A DNA stretch of 64,000 nucleotides, from assembly GCF_023715645.1 (NCBI RefSeq), contig NZ_JAMBOP010000005.1, forward strand, positions 124,001-188,000, given 5' to 3'. The translations under genes were made by a program, and so were the position numbers. Under the pieces are notes generated by a model. The model was not told where the DNA came from. It saw nothing but the letters and a program-made list of their open reading frames with translations, and made no database searches. Positions within the stretch are counted from its first letter, which is position 1. Each line of letters begins with the position of its first letter. This document shows positions 8,374 through 17,008 of this stretch, piece after piece. Source of the DNA: Bacillus cytotoxicus (GTDB taxonomy: Bacteria > Bacillota > Bacilli > Bacillales > Bacillaceae_G).

Positions 8374-8407
8374 AAAAAAAGGAGAATTTCTTTAAAGAGA
8401 TTCTCCT
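8374..8407 (-). terminator. Terminator of tagO
   Basis: On the minus strand GGAGAAT (complement of 8400-8406) pairs with ATTCTCC (complement of 8381-8387), followed by TTTTTTT. It lies 40 bp after the tagO stop. Confidence 0.8.
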
Positions 8408-8444
8408 GTTTGTATATTTTTATGTTGTATTGGTTATACTACTT

Positions 8445-9515
8445 TTATTCTTCGCGTCTTTTTACCTTTTTATAGACGGAAATAATTGGTTTATAGCGAT
8501 CGTGTACAAGACCGATAATCTCTGCCACAATTTCCGTAAATAAAATAAGAATGAATAGAAGAACAATGGAGAGCCATAATGTTGCCTTTGAAAAAATAAT
8601 GGCACTCACACTAAAGAAAATACCAAATGCATAAATAAGTAGTACCGTTTTTCGATGAGAGAACCCTTGTGCCAGTAAACGATGATGTAAATGCGATTTA
8701 TCTGGTGATGAAATAGGTTTCTTATTTACAACGCGTCGAATAATCGCAAATGTTGTATCAAAGATTGGAACCCCTAAAATAATGATTGGAACGATAAAGC
8801 TAAATAATGTTACACTTTTGTATAGTCCAAGCAGTGATAGCACCGCAATACAATATCCTAGAAACAGTGCCCCTGTATCTCCCATAAAGATTTTGGCTGG
8901 ATGGAAGTTATAGAATAAAAATCCAATTGTACTTGCTAAAACGATAAGTGCAAGCGGTAAAATAATTACACTACCGGCACCAGTCACGCTCGTAGCAGCC
9001 ATGTAAGCTAACGTTGCAAGAACAATGGAAGAAATACCGGCTGATAATCCGTCAAGTCCGTCAATTAAATTAATAGCATTTGTAATACCAACAATCCAAA
9101 AGACTGTAATTGGATAAGATAACCATCCAAGTTCAGTTTCTCCTAAAATTGGAATGTAAAGCACTGGTATTTGTAAGTTTTTAACGATTAACAATGCGAC
9201 TGCAAGTTGTCCACCGAATTTTACTTTTGCAGATAATTCATACATATCATCTAATATTCCAATGATAATAATGATGACAGCACCTATACTAATCGATACG
9301 ATACGCTGTTCATACAAACCGCTAACAAAGCACCCGATAACAACTCCGATAAAGATTGCCAGTCCGCCAAGACGAGGCATAATGTTCTGGTGTACTTTAC
9401 GAGCATTTGGCTTGTCTGTTGCCCCGATCTTAAAGGCTAACTTAATTACGAAAGGGGTAGCGATCAGTACGGTAATGAATGATGCCAAAACTGCATAAAT
9501 AATTCGTGAGTCCAT
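8445..9515 (-). CDS. tagO: Undecaprenyl-phosphate GlcNAc-1-phosphate transferase (MraY/WecA family)
   Basis: Integral membrane enzyme that moves GlcNAc-1-phosphate from UDP-GlcNAc to undecaprenyl phosphate, the first lipid-linked step of wall teichoic acid and related polysaccharides. 356 residues with about eleven membrane segments. Catalytic motifs are DD (89-90), NLIDGLDGL (149-157), MGDTG (211-215) and HLHHRLL (275-281). The ribosome site AAGGTGGGG lies 5-6 bp before the ATG. The divergent neighbours galE and mnaA make UDP-sugars for the same kind of polymer. Confidence 0.93.
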   Translation of the reverse strand: MDSRIIYAVLASFITVLIATPFVIKLAFKIGATDKPNARKVHQNIMPRLGGLAIFIGVVIGCFVSGLYEQRIVSISIGAVIIIIIGILDDMYELSAKVKFGGQLAVALLIVKNLQIPVLYIPILGETELGWLSYPITVFWIVGITNAINLIDGLDGLSAGISSIVLATLAYMAATSVTGAGSVIILPLALIVLASTIGFLFYNFHPAKIFMGDTGALFLGYCIAVLSLLGLYKSVTLFSFIVPIIILGVPIFDTTFAIIRRVVNKKPISSPDKSHLHHRLLAQGFSHRKTVLLIYAFGIFFSVSAIIFSKATLWLSIVLLFILILFTEIVAEIIGLVHDRYKPIISVYKKVKRREE

Positions 9516-9896
9516 TAATACCCCACCTTTTATATTTTAACGTATTGAAATCTCTCTTTTACTTCCAAATTCAATATAAGTTTTTGGCTCATAACATATG
9601 GTATCATAAAAAAAGTGGAATTCAATCTTTTTTTCGCATGACTTTAAATTGTAATAACTGAAATATATGACATTTTCACAGCGAATTATCGATGAAAATT
9701 ATTCTTAATATGGATATTTTACAGGAAAATATGTATGTTTCCTATGTAAGGATGATGGGAAATGTTATGTGAAGGTCATGGTAGAGTAAAGATGAATACT
9801 TTTCCTTTACAATTAGGATAAGATTGGTTTTACAGGTAGGAATTGTTTTATAATAGATGTGGTATAAGACGATATATGTTTATAGGGGGAGAAACC
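9516..9896. promoter_or_regulatory. Divergent promoter region between tagO and galE
   Basis: For tagO on the minus strand I see TTGAAT (9620-9625), a 16-bp spacer and TACCAT (9598-9603) preceded by TGA, an extended -10. For galE, TATAAT stands at 9850-9855 with only a weak -35 about 17 bp upstream. The remaining bases show no ORF or clear repeat. Confidence 0.5.
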
Positions 9897-10883
9897 ATGA
9901 TTTTAGTTGTTGGTGGAGCAGGATATATTGGAAGTCATACAGTAAAACAACTGTTAGATCAAAAATTTGAAGTGGTTGTATTAGATAACTTATCAACTGG
10001 TCATCGTGAAAGTGTAGATGAGAGAGCGATCTTAGAAGTAGGAGATTTAAGTAACGCGGCAGATTTAGATCGTGTATTTAGTAATTATGCTATTGATGCT
10101 GTTATGCATTTTGCGGCAAATAGTCTTGTTCCTGAATCTGTTTCCAATCCATTGAAATATTATAAAAACAATGTGGCAGCAACGATTACGTTGCTTGAGA
10201 AAATGATGGAGCACGGCGTAACATCATTTATTTTCTCTTCAACAGCGGCAACGTACGGAATTCCAGACACAGATATCATTACAGAGAAGACGGCAACAAA
10301 TCCAATCAATACATACGGACGTTCTAAATTAATGGTTGAACATATTTTACAAGATTTCCATGCAGCTTATGGCTTGAAATATGTTGTACTTCGCTACTTT
10401 AATGCAGCGGGAGCTCATGTATCAGGAACAATTGGAGAAGATCATACGCCAGAGACACATTTAATCCCACTTGTACTTCAGCATTTATTAGGAAAACGTG
10501 AATCGATTGCTCTCTTTGGTACAGATTATGATACACATGATGGTACTTGTATTCGCGATTATGTTCATGTGACAGACTTAGCGGAGGCGCACATTTTAGC
10601 GCTGCAAAGTTTACAAAACGAACAAAAGTCAAATGAAGTATACAACTTAGGAAACGGAAAAGGTTTTTCTAATAAAGAAGTGATTGAAACGTGTGAACGT
10701 GTAACGGAGAAGAAAGCAAATGTGATTCACGCAGAGCGCCGCGCCGGAGATCCAGCACAACTTATCGCTTCATCAGAGAAGATTTATAATGAATTAGGTT
10801 GGAAGGCAAAATATTCGCTTGAAGAAATGATTCAAACAGCTTGGGAATGGCATACATCTCGTCCGAATGGATATAGTAAGTAA
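9897..10883 (+). CDS. galE: UDP-glucose 4-epimerase
   Basis: Cytosolic NAD-dependent epimerase interconverting UDP-glucose and UDP-galactose (in this context possibly also the N-acetylated forms). 328 residues, with the Rossmann motif GGAGYIGSH (6-14), the catalytic serine/threonine stretch SSTAATYG and the YxxxK pair in YGRSK. The start is the ATG at 9897, with AGGGGGAG 6 bp before it; an in-frame ATG further upstream (9843) lies over the promoter. It is followed by a strong terminator, so it is monocistronic. Confidence 0.94.
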   Translation: MILVVGGAGYIGSHTVKQLLDQKFEVVVLDNLSTGHRESVDERAILEVGDLSNAADLDRVFSNYAIDAVMHFAANSLVPESVSNPLKYYKNNVAATITLLEKMMEHGVTSFIFSSTAATYGIPDTDIITEKTATNPINTYGRSKLMVEHILQDFHAAYGLKYVVLRYFNAAGAHVSGTIGEDHTPETHLIPLVLQHLLGKRESIALFGTDYDTHDGTCIRDYVHVTDLAEAHILALQSLQNEQKSNEVYNLGNGKGFSNKEVIETCERVTEKKANVIHAERRAGDPAQLIASSEKIYNELGWKAKYSLEEMIQTAWEWHTSRPNGYSK

Positions 10884-10924
10884 AAAACAAGTCAGCTGCA
10901 AGTAAGCAGCTGACTTGTTTTCGT
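10884..10924 (+). terminator. galE terminator
   Basis: AAAACAAGTCAGCTGC (10884-10899) and GCAGCTGACTTGTTTT (10906-10921) form a perfect 16-bp stem with a 6-base loop. Confidence 0.9.
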
Positions 10925-11113
10925 ATTGATAAACAAAATGCGGGGAAATATGCTGGTGATTACTATTTCATTGGCAGAGGGATGATTTGAAAGTGAACTA
11001 TGCCACATGGCTTTTGGAGAATGTTCCCTTTTGTCGTTGTGGATTCTCATATATAATAACAAGTGTTGTCGTATATGACGAATCGAGAAACTGAAAGAAG
11101 AGAGGAATTGAAT

Positions 11114-12229
11114 ATGACAGAACGCATTAAAGTAATGACAATTTTTGGAACGCGTCCGGAAGCTATTAAAATGGCGCCTCTCGTGTTAGAGTTGCAAAAA
11201 CATTCAGAGCAAATTGAGTCTATTGTGACTGTTACAGCACAACATCGTCAAATGCTGGATCAAGTGTTAAATATTTTTAATATTAAGCCAAATTATGACT
11301 TAAATATTATGAAAGACCGTCAAACGTTAATTGATATTACAACTCGTGGTTTAGAAGGTTTAGATAAGATTATGAAAGAAGCGAAACCAGACATCGTTCT
11401 TGTGCATGGTGATACAACGACGACATTTATTGCGAGTCTCGCTGCCTTTTATAATCAAATTCCAATTGGTCATGTGGAAGCTGGCCTTCGTACATGGGAT
11501 AAATATTCTCCATATCCAGAAGAAATGAACCGTCAATTAACGGGTGTAATGGCAGATCTTCATTTTGCACCAACAGCGAAGTCTGCAACAAACTTACAAC
11601 AAGAGAACAAAAAAGAGTCAAACATTTTCATTACAGGGAATACAGCAATTGATGCGTTAAAAACGACAGTGAAAGAATCGTATACCCATCCGGTGTTAGA
11701 GAAAATTGGAGAGAATCGCCTTGTTCTCATGACAGCTCATCGCCGTGAAAATTTAGGTGAGCCGATGCGTAATATGTTCCGTGCCATTAAACGCCTTGTC
11801 GAAACACATGAAGACGTGCAAGTAGTATATCCAGTACATATGAATCCTGTTGTTCGTGAAATTGCAGGAGAGATTTTAGGTGAGCATAATCGTATTCATT
11901 TAATCGAACCACTTGATGTGATTGATTTCCATAATTTTGCGGCACGCTCACACTTAATGTTAACAGATTCTGGCGGTGTGCAAGAAGAAGCGCCATCACT
12001 TGGTGTGCCAGTTCTTGTTCTGCGTGATACGACAGAGCGCCCAGAAGGTATTGAAGCAGGTACATTAAAGCTTGCTGGTACAGATGAAGAAACAATTTTT
12101 AATTTAGCCAACGAGTTATTATCAGATAAAGAAGCACACAGTGCAATGACAAAAGCATCGAATCCATACGGTGACGGTCATGCGTCAGAGCGTATTGTGA
12201 AAGCGATTGTAGAATATTTCCAAAAATAA
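11114..12229 (+). CDS. mnaA: UDP-N-acetylglucosamine 2-epimerase (non-hydrolysing)
   Basis: Cytosolic enzyme converting UDP-GlcNAc to UDP-ManNAc, the precursor of teichoic acid linkage units and other surface polysaccharides. 371 residues with the family start TIFGTRPEAIKM (9-20), the motif VHGDTTTT, HVEAGLRT and, near the end, LTDSGGVQEEAPSLG. The ATG at 11114 has AGAGGA about 6 bp upstream, while the upstream in-frame ATG at 11063 lacks a ribosome site. The neighbours galE, tagO and the LCP gene point to wall polymer synthesis. Confidence 0.94.
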   Translation: MTERIKVMTIFGTRPEAIKMAPLVLELQKHSEQIESIVTVTAQHRQMLDQVLNIFNIKPNYDLNIMKDRQTLIDITTRGLEGLDKIMKEAKPDIVLVHGDTTTTFIASLAAFYNQIPIGHVEAGLRTWDKYSPYPEEMNRQLTGVMADLHFAPTAKSATNLQQENKKESNIFITGNTAIDALKTTVKESYTHPVLEKIGENRLVLMTAHRRENLGEPMRNMFRAIKRLVETHEDVQVVYPVHMNPVVREIAGEILGEHNRIHLIEPLDVIDFHNFAARSHLMLTDSGGVQEEAPSLGVPVLVLRDTTERPEGIEAGTLKLAGTDEETIFNLANELLSDKEAHSAMTKASNPYGDGHASERIVKAIVEYFQK

Positions 12230-12249
12230 TACATCTTATTTTTGGAAAG

Positions 12250-12292
12250 AAGAAAACCAGCTGTCCCTAAAAAGGAGACAGCTGGTTTTTTA
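12250..12292. terminator. Bidirectional terminator between mnaA and the LCP gene
   Basis: AAAACCAGCTGTC (12253-12265) pairs with GACAGCTGGTTTT (12277-12289). The right-hand T run overlaps the last codon of the convergent LCP gene. Confidence 0.85.
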
Positions 12293-13486
12293 ATGTCCAG
12301 ACATTTGCCATTCTTCATCTGATTGATGATTGGATGGAGGTGTCTTTTGTGTATTTGAATTATGATTCGGCTTAGTTGTTTCTTGCTTTCCATCTGGTTG
12401 TTGTACATTCGAATTATGCTTGGGTTTAGTTGATTCTTGTTTTTCTTGCTCTTTATTTTGGCCGTTCGTTGGTTTAGCCGGTTCTTTTGTTTCAGATTGT
12501 TCCGTCGTACCCGAAGCAGTGTCTGGCATTTCTAAGTTTTGCATAAAGGTGTGGCGAATTTCTTGAACGTTTACTTTGTTTGGAACGAAATAATAAATAC
12601 CATCTATTTTTGCATCTTCGCCTTCCAATTTTACGGTTTGAATGTTAGCTGGATCAAAGCCAGAGAATTTCTTATAGAGTGCAAGACCATCGGATACAGG
12701 TATGTCGGTTTTGACATATTTCCCGATTGCTTTTGCAAGATCATTTATTTTAAATACAGTAGAAGCTGAGTTTAATTCATGCACGACCGCTGCAAGTACT
12801 TGACGTTGACGAGCGGCGCGTCCAAAATCACCATTTGGATCTTGCTTTCTCATCCGAACATAAGCTAATGCTTCTTCTCCGTTCAAATGCTGTTGTCCTT
12901 TTTTAAACTCAATCTTTTTGTAATAGTTCACATCAGATCGTTCCCAAAAATCAAACGGAACATCGACTGTAACGCCGCCAACAGCATCGACAATACCTTT
13001 GAACCCTTTAAAATCCAGTTTTACATAGTGATCCACAGGTACTTTTAAAAAGTTTTCGACCGTGTCCTTTGTCATTTTTTCCCCACCGTAGGCATGAGCT
13101 GCGTTTATCTTATCTTTTTTATCAAGCCCCGCAATTGTCACACGTGAATCACGCGGGATGCTCATTAAAGATACTTTTTGTGAATTTGGATTAATTGTCG
13201 CAAACATTAAGGAATCAGTTCGTCCATTTTGTCCACCTGTTGCGTAATCTTCAATTCCCATAATTAAAAGACTAAATGGTTTTTTCGTAATTTCTACATC
13301 TTCTGTACGGAGTTTCGATTTATCATGCTGCATGCCGCTATAAATTCCCATTAAAGAAGAATAGGAATTATAAGCATAAACTCCTGCACCTCCAATAAGG
13401 AGAGCAAAAATGAGGAGTATGAACCCTTTTTTTCTTCTTTTCTTTTTCGTTCTTCTATTCTGGAGATGATGATAACGATCTTCCAT
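12290..13486 (-). CDS. LytR-CpsA-Psr (LCP) family cell-wall polymer ligase
   Basis: Membrane-anchored enzyme that attaches wall teichoic acid or similar polymers to peptidoglycan from the lipid carrier. 398 residues: a strongly basic N-terminus, one membrane segment (about 21-39) and an extracellular LCP domain (about 70-325). The conserved arginine/aspartate residues are in GRTDSL (88-93) and SIPRDSRV (109-116), with VRMRKQDPNGDFGRAARQRQ later in the domain. The C-terminal 60 residues are low-complexity, with two copies of TTKPNHNSN/STKPKHNSN. The ribosome site AAAGGAG precedes the ATG. Neighbours support a role in wall polymer attachment. Confidence 0.92.
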   Translation of the reverse strand: MEDRYHHLQNRRTKKKRRKKGFILLIFALLIGGAGVYAYNSYSSLMGIYSGMQHDKSKLRTEDVEITKKPFSLLIMGIEDYATGGQNGRTDSLMFATINPNSQKVSLMSIPRDSRVTIAGLDKKDKINAAHAYGGEKMTKDTVENFLKVPVDHYVKLDFKGFKGIVDAVGGVTVDVPFDFWERSDVNYYKKIEFKKGQQHLNGEEALAYVRMRKQDPNGDFGRAARQRQVLAAVVHELNSASTVFKINDLAKAIGKYVKTDIPVSDGLALYKKFSGFDPANIQTVKLEGEDAKIDGIYYFVPNKVNVQEIRHTFMQNLEMPDTASGTTEQSETKEPAKPTNGQNKEQEKQESTKPKHNSNVQQPDGKQETTKPNHNSNTQKTPPSNHQSDEEWQMSGH

Positions 13487-13521
13487 AAATAATCTCCTTT
13501 AAGTATAAATTAGTGTTGTGC

Positions 13522-13697
13522 TATATAAATCCAATTTGACTTTCCCACACACAAGTTACCGCCATGCTAAACAAAAAGTAACCAGCCACTTGCGTCCTCC
13601 CTTTGTTTGAACATCGCATGTGGCGGAAAAAGGCCCTGCCCGCTGCTACGCATGGCCAGACGCTCTCGCCCGTCTAAAAAGAAAAGGGTTTTTAGAA
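13522..13697 (-). repeat. Interspersed core repeat, TATATAAATCC end
   Basis: Starts TATATAAATCCAATTTGAC, contains GCGGAAAAAGGCCCTGCCC and ends in AAAAAGAAAAGGGTTTTTA. It fills the space between yigZ and the LCP gene, both on the minus strand. Confidence 0.7.
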
Positions 13698-13713
13698 CAG
13701 TTTTTTAACTCGG

Positions 13714-14346
13714 CTATATATTTTGTTCTAGATATAACATCTCATCCTCGTTAATTGTACATTTCCCATTTGTGATTTCAATCATCCATTCTGTAAATGA
13801 TTGTTTTTGATCTTCCTCCACATATGTATCGAACGTGACGTGATCTAAGTAGTGTATGTCTTTAATAGCATATATAGAGTTGCGTAATTCATTTTCGACT
13901 TTTCCAAGAAATGTATAATCAATTTTTGTTTTCATGACACGCATCAATTTTCGCTCAACGATGCCGACATGATTGAGACCTTCACTTGTACATTTCCCAT
14001 ATGCGCGAATTAAACCGCCTGCTCCTAATTTAATGCCACCGAAATAACGTGTGACAACGACGACAGTATCTTTTAAGTGACGCTTCTTTAATACTTCTAG
14101 AATAGGTACACCAGCCGTGCCGCTCGGTTCCCCGTCGTCATTTGCTTTTTGGATTTGGTCATGTTCACCAATTAAGTAAGCGGAGCAGTTATGGGTTGCA
14201 TTCCAATGTTGCTTTTTAATCTTTTGGATAAATTCTTGTGCCTCTGCTTCTGTTGTTGCGCGGCTTACATAGCAAATAAAGCGAGATTTTTGAATAACTA
14301 TTTCATGTTCACCATACTCTTTTACTGTAAAATATTGTAATAACAA
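13714..14346 (-). CDS. yvyE: YigZ/IMPACT family protein
   Basis: 210-residue member of the YigZ/IMPACT family. The N-terminal part has the conserved block KANDDGEPSGTAG followed by VVVTRYFGGIKLGAGGLIRAY. The C-terminal third is the DUF1949-like domain. The biochemical role is unsettled; related proteins are linked to translation or nucleic-acid binding. The start is TTG at 14346, 9 bp after AGGAG; no ATG exists in a suitable place. It lies upstream of the LCP gene on the same strand, separated by a repeat. Confidence 0.88.
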   Translation of the reverse strand: MLLQYFTVKEYGEHEIVIQKSRFICYVSRATTEAEAQEFIQKIKKQHWNATHNCSAYLIGEHDQIQKANDDGEPSGTAGVPILEVLKKRHLKDTVVVVTRYFGGIKLGAGGLIRAYGKCTSEGLNHVGIVERKLMRVMKTKIDYTFLGKVENELRNSIYAIKDIHYLDHVTFDTYVEEDQKQSFTEWMIEITNGKCTINEDEMLYLEQNI

Positions 14347-14466
14347 TAATATACGCTCCTATCTTTGTAAATTGCAACCTTGATCCCAAGCTGATCGTTA
14401 TCCCGATGAATGATTCTATCTTAATCTTTTTTAGTTTCTCAGAAGGTGAAGGATTTACAAGATAAA

Positions 14467-14724
14467 GTAAAACCTTAATCAGTGGGGTTTTTTTCATCCC
14501 CCACTGATTATTAGCCCTCACCAATCGGGCCTTTATGGGCAGTTTATCTCCCACCTAACTTCTTAAGAAAAGCGGAAGCGGCTCGCTCAGAATCGCAGGA
14601 CGCCCACGCACACGACAGAGAGGCGCTTTTTGCCTCGTCCGAGGGGGCGAAACGACCGGAGATTCTGCTGGACAATGCTTTCGCTGAATTTTGAGGTGGG
14701 AGTATTACTGCCCATTAATGCGGG
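14467..14724. repeat. ATAAA-flanked repeat (family K) interrupted by another repeat
   Basis: Begins GTAAAACCTTAATCAGTG and ends CTGCCCATTAATGCGGG. It is flanked on both sides by ATAAA (14462-14466 and 14725-14729), a 5-bp duplication. The two halves, ending CTCCCACCT and starting AGGTGGGAG, are separated by a copy of the AAAAGCGGAAGCGG repeat. Confidence 0.7.
14567..14674 (+). repeat. AAAAGCGGAAGCGGCTCGC repeat (family F), nested
   Basis: About 108 bp, from GAAAAGCGGAAGCGGCTCGC to GAGATTCTGCTGGAC, with an internal hairpin GAGGCG-CTTTTT-GCCTC. It sits in the loop of the surrounding ATAAA-flanked repeat. Other copies are at 27489, 29824 and 39375. Confidence 0.8.
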
Positions 14725-14943
14725 ATAAATAATCAGCACTGTTTATTCTAAAAGGGCTAGTTTTGAGTTTCAAATCTTTTTTTGAAGAAGTTTGACTATT
14801 TCTATTATAATTTGAATTTTTTTGTTGTAAATTGGTGAGATTGTATTTAAAATCTTAACCTTTCGCTTTTTCGTCAGTTAATGCACCTTTTTCCATTTTC
14901 ATGTACAATAAATAATAAAACTTTTTATAAGGTAGGTACGAAA

Positions 14944-15786
14944 ATGAAAATAGCTATTGTAACCGATAGTACAGCATATATACCCAAACATGTACGTGAA
15001 GAATTACATATACATATGATTCCTTTGAATGTTATTTTAGGAAATGAATCTTATCAAGAAGAAGTGGAAATTACAACGGAAGATTTTTATAAGAAAGTCA
15101 GAGAGCAAGAAGAACTTCCGAAGACATCACAACCAGCTATCGGAAAATTTGTTGAGTTATTTGAAGAGTTAAGGAAAGAGTATGATGCGGTGATTAGTAT
15201 ACATCTTTCTAGCGGCATTAGTGGTACATATCAGACGGCAACGACAGCTGGTCAAATGGTAGAAGGAGTAGACGTATATACGTACGACTCAGAAATTAGC
15301 TGTGAAGTACAAGGATTTTATGTACGTGAAGGTGCAAAAATGGCGAGTGAAGGGAAAAGTCCGGAAGAGATCATTGCTCGTTTTAATGAAATGAAGAAAA
15401 CAATTGATACGTACTTCGTTGTTGACGATTTACATCATTTGCAGCGCGGTGGCCGTTTAAATAGTGCACAAGCATTTCTTGGAAGCTTATTACAAGTGAA
15501 GCCAGTATTATATTTCCGCGATAAAATTATTATTCCATTTGAAAAAATCCGTACGCGTAAAAAAGCATTAAAACGTATTGTAGAAGTCTTTGATGAACAA
15601 GCAAGTAAAGGTATCCCAATGGAAGCGGTTATTATTCACGCGAATCGCGAAGAAGAAGCAAACGAGTGGGCACAAGAATTGAAAGAACAATACCCGCATG
15701 TTGAATTCCGAATTGGTTATTTCGGACCGGTAATTGGTACCCATTTAGGTGAAGGTTCTCTTGGATTAGGCTGGTATACAAAATAA
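14944..15786 (+). CDS. degV: DegV family fatty-acid-binding protein
   Basis: 280-residue cytosolic protein of the DegV/FakB family, which holds a fatty acid for phosphorylation by the fatty-acid kinase FakA. The start IAIVTDSTAYIP (2-13) and the motifs SSGISGTYQTA, DDLHHLQRGGR and the C-terminal GPVIGTHLGEGSLG are the family's lipid- and kinase-contact regions. The ATG at 14944 is preceded by AAGGTA; the longer upstream frame from 14881 covers the promoter. The stop codon abuts a MITE that separates the gene from its terminator. Confidence 0.92.
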   Translation: MKIAIVTDSTAYIPKHVREELHIHMIPLNVILGNESYQEEVEITTEDFYKKVREQEELPKTSQPAIGKFVELFEELRKEYDAVISIHLSSGISGTYQTATTAGQMVEGVDVYTYDSEISCEVQGFYVREGAKMASEGKSPEEIIARFNEMKKTIDTYFVVDDLHHLQRGGRLNSAQAFLGSLLQVKPVLYFRDKIIIPFEKIRTRKKALKRIVEVFDEQASKGIPMEAVIIHANREEEANEWAQELKEQYPHVEFRIGYFGPVIGTHLGEGSLGLGWYTK

Positions 15787-16009
15787 GTAACTACTCAGTC
15801 AATCTATGAAAAAACAACAAAAAAGCATTTTTAAAATGGGCGAGAGGGGCTGGCTATGCATAGGAGCGGTCAGGGCCTTTCCCTGCCACGCGCAAAGTTT
15901 TAAAACAGAGAAAGGTAGCAAAATGTAGGTCCATTTTTATCTTCATGACAGCAATCTAGATGCTGGACGTGGGGGGATTTTAAAATGAAATGTATGACTG
16001 AGTAGTTAC
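15787..16009 (+). mobile_element. MITE copy 2, inserted directly after the degV stop codon
   Basis: 223 bp, with ends GTAACTACTCAGTCA and TGACTGAGTAGTTAC. Flanks CAAAATAA (15779-15786, containing the stop codon) and CGAGATAA (16010-16017) match at 6 of 8 positions, consistent with an old duplication. The core contains GCATAGGAGCGGTCAGGGCC. Confidence 0.82.
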
Positions 16010-16024
16010 CGAGATAATAAAAAA

Positions 16025-16057
16025 TGAAGCTCTCTTTCAAGTAGAGAGCTTTTTTGG
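16025..16057 (+). terminator. degV terminator, displaced by the MITE
   Basis: AAGCTCTCT (16027-16035) pairs with AGAGAGCTT (16043-16051), followed by TTTTTGG. It now lies 240 bp after the degV stop because of the MITE. Confidence 0.8.
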
Positions 16058-16132
16058 TAAAAATATAAAAAAGCGTTTTTATCACTTACTTTTTATAAGA
16101 AACTATTTTATAATTGAAATGAGGTGAAACAT

Positions 16133-16447
16133 ATGGAACATAATTCGTGTTTATGTCCAAAGTTCGAGTCTGCTTTTACACTTCTTAGTAAAAAGTGGAC
16201 AGGTTTAATTATTAAATCATTATTAGAAGAACCGAAACGATTTCGAGAGATTGCTGATATTATCCCAAATATGAGTGACCGTATGTTATCAGAGCGTTTA
16301 AAGGAATTAGAGAGTGAAGGAATTGTTGTGCGTTCCGTTTATCCTGAAGTGCCAGTACGTATTGAATATGGCTTAGCAGATAAAGGGAAAGCGTTAGAGA
16401 GTGTCATGCAAGAAGTGCAAAAATGGGCAGAGAAGTGGGTTCATTAA
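16133..16447 (+). CDS. HxlR-family winged-helix regulator
   Basis: 104-residue transcription regulator of the HxlR (MarR-like) family. The N-terminal cysteine-containing stretch CLCPKFESAFTLLSKKW, the recognition region RFREIADIIPNMSDRMLSERLKELE and the wing R(V/I)EYGLADKG are typical. Cysteines at 6 and 8 could sense thiol stress, as in some relatives. The start is the ATG at 16133; the in-frame GTG at 16124 lies inside the ribosome site GAGGTGAAA. There is no adjacent target gene in view, so the regulon is unknown. Confidence 0.9.
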   Translation: MEHNSCLCPKFESAFTLLSKKWTGLIIKSLLEEPKRFREIADIIPNMSDRMLSERLKELESEGIVVRSVYPEVPVRIEYGLADKGKALESVMQEVQKWAEKWVH

Positions 16448-16471
16448 TAAAGTAAAATTTGACTGCCTGGG

Positions 16472-16510
16472 AAAAAGTGCAAGTAGATACTCTCTTGCAC
16501 TTTTTATTTT
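16472..16510 (+). terminator. HxlR gene terminator
   Basis: AAAAAGTGCAAG (16472-16483) pairs with CTTGCACTTTTT (16494-16505), then ATTTTTATA. Confidence 0.85.
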
Positions 16511-16534
16511 TATATACAAGTTAAAAAAACGACA

Positions 16535-16718
16535 TAAAAAGGGCATGAAAACCTCTTTCTTTTTAAGGTGGGCGAGAGCATCTGGCCGTGAGTAGTAGCG
16601 GTCAGTTCCTTTTTTAGCCACATGCGATGTTGAAACAAAAAGAAGGAAGCGAGTAGCAGGCATGCTGTATTCTGATAACAGCGAATTGTATGTTGAAACA
16701 TCAAAATGAATTTATGGA
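16535..16718 (+). repeat. Interspersed core repeat
   Basis: Plus orientation, with AACCTCTTTCTTTTTAAGG, GGTGGGCGAGAGC, CACATGCGATG and AGGAAGCGAGTAGCAGG. It lies between the HxlR gene and the NlpC/P60 promoter region. Confidence 0.68.
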
Positions 16719-16770
16719 AAAAATGGTGGACTGGTAAATTATTCTATGTAATAATAATAGAGTTTGAACG

Positions 16771-16787
16771 TGTTACATAATTGTAAA
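16771..16787 (+). promoter_or_regulatory. WalR box
   Basis: TGTTAC-ATAAT-TGTAAA is an exact match to the WalR (YycF) consensus TGTWAH-N5-TGTWAH. It lies 222 bp before the NlpC/P60 start codon. Binding has to be tested. Confidence 0.6.
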
Positions 16788-16891
16788 ATAACTGAAATTG
16801 TACGACAAAAGAAAAAGGGATATCGTTTTATTTCCTTATTTCTTTACAAGAAAACACAAGATTAGAACAGAAATGTCAAAAAACTACAAGC

Positions 16892-16928
16892 GTAATGTTA
16901 CATTTCTTTTACAAAAGCGTAACATTAC
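16892..16928 (+). promoter_or_regulatory. Second WalR-like site within an inverted repeat
   Basis: TGTTAC-ATTTC-TTTTAC (16896-16912) matches the WalR box with one mismatch. It is enclosed by GTAATGTTAC (16892-16901) and GTAACATTAC (16919-16928), a perfect 10-bp inverted repeat. A possible -10, TATAAA, follows at 16951. Confidence 0.5.
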
Positions 16929-17008
16929 CAAAAAACATAGGTAATTATGGTATAAATTTATTAGATAAATTCGGGAAAATAAGAAAAAAGAAAGCGGTGT
17001 AAAACACG

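Noticed and set aside
11787-12095. 102-residue minus-strand frame
   Set aside because: Antisense shadow of mnaA, glutamine/leucine-rich, without initiation signals.
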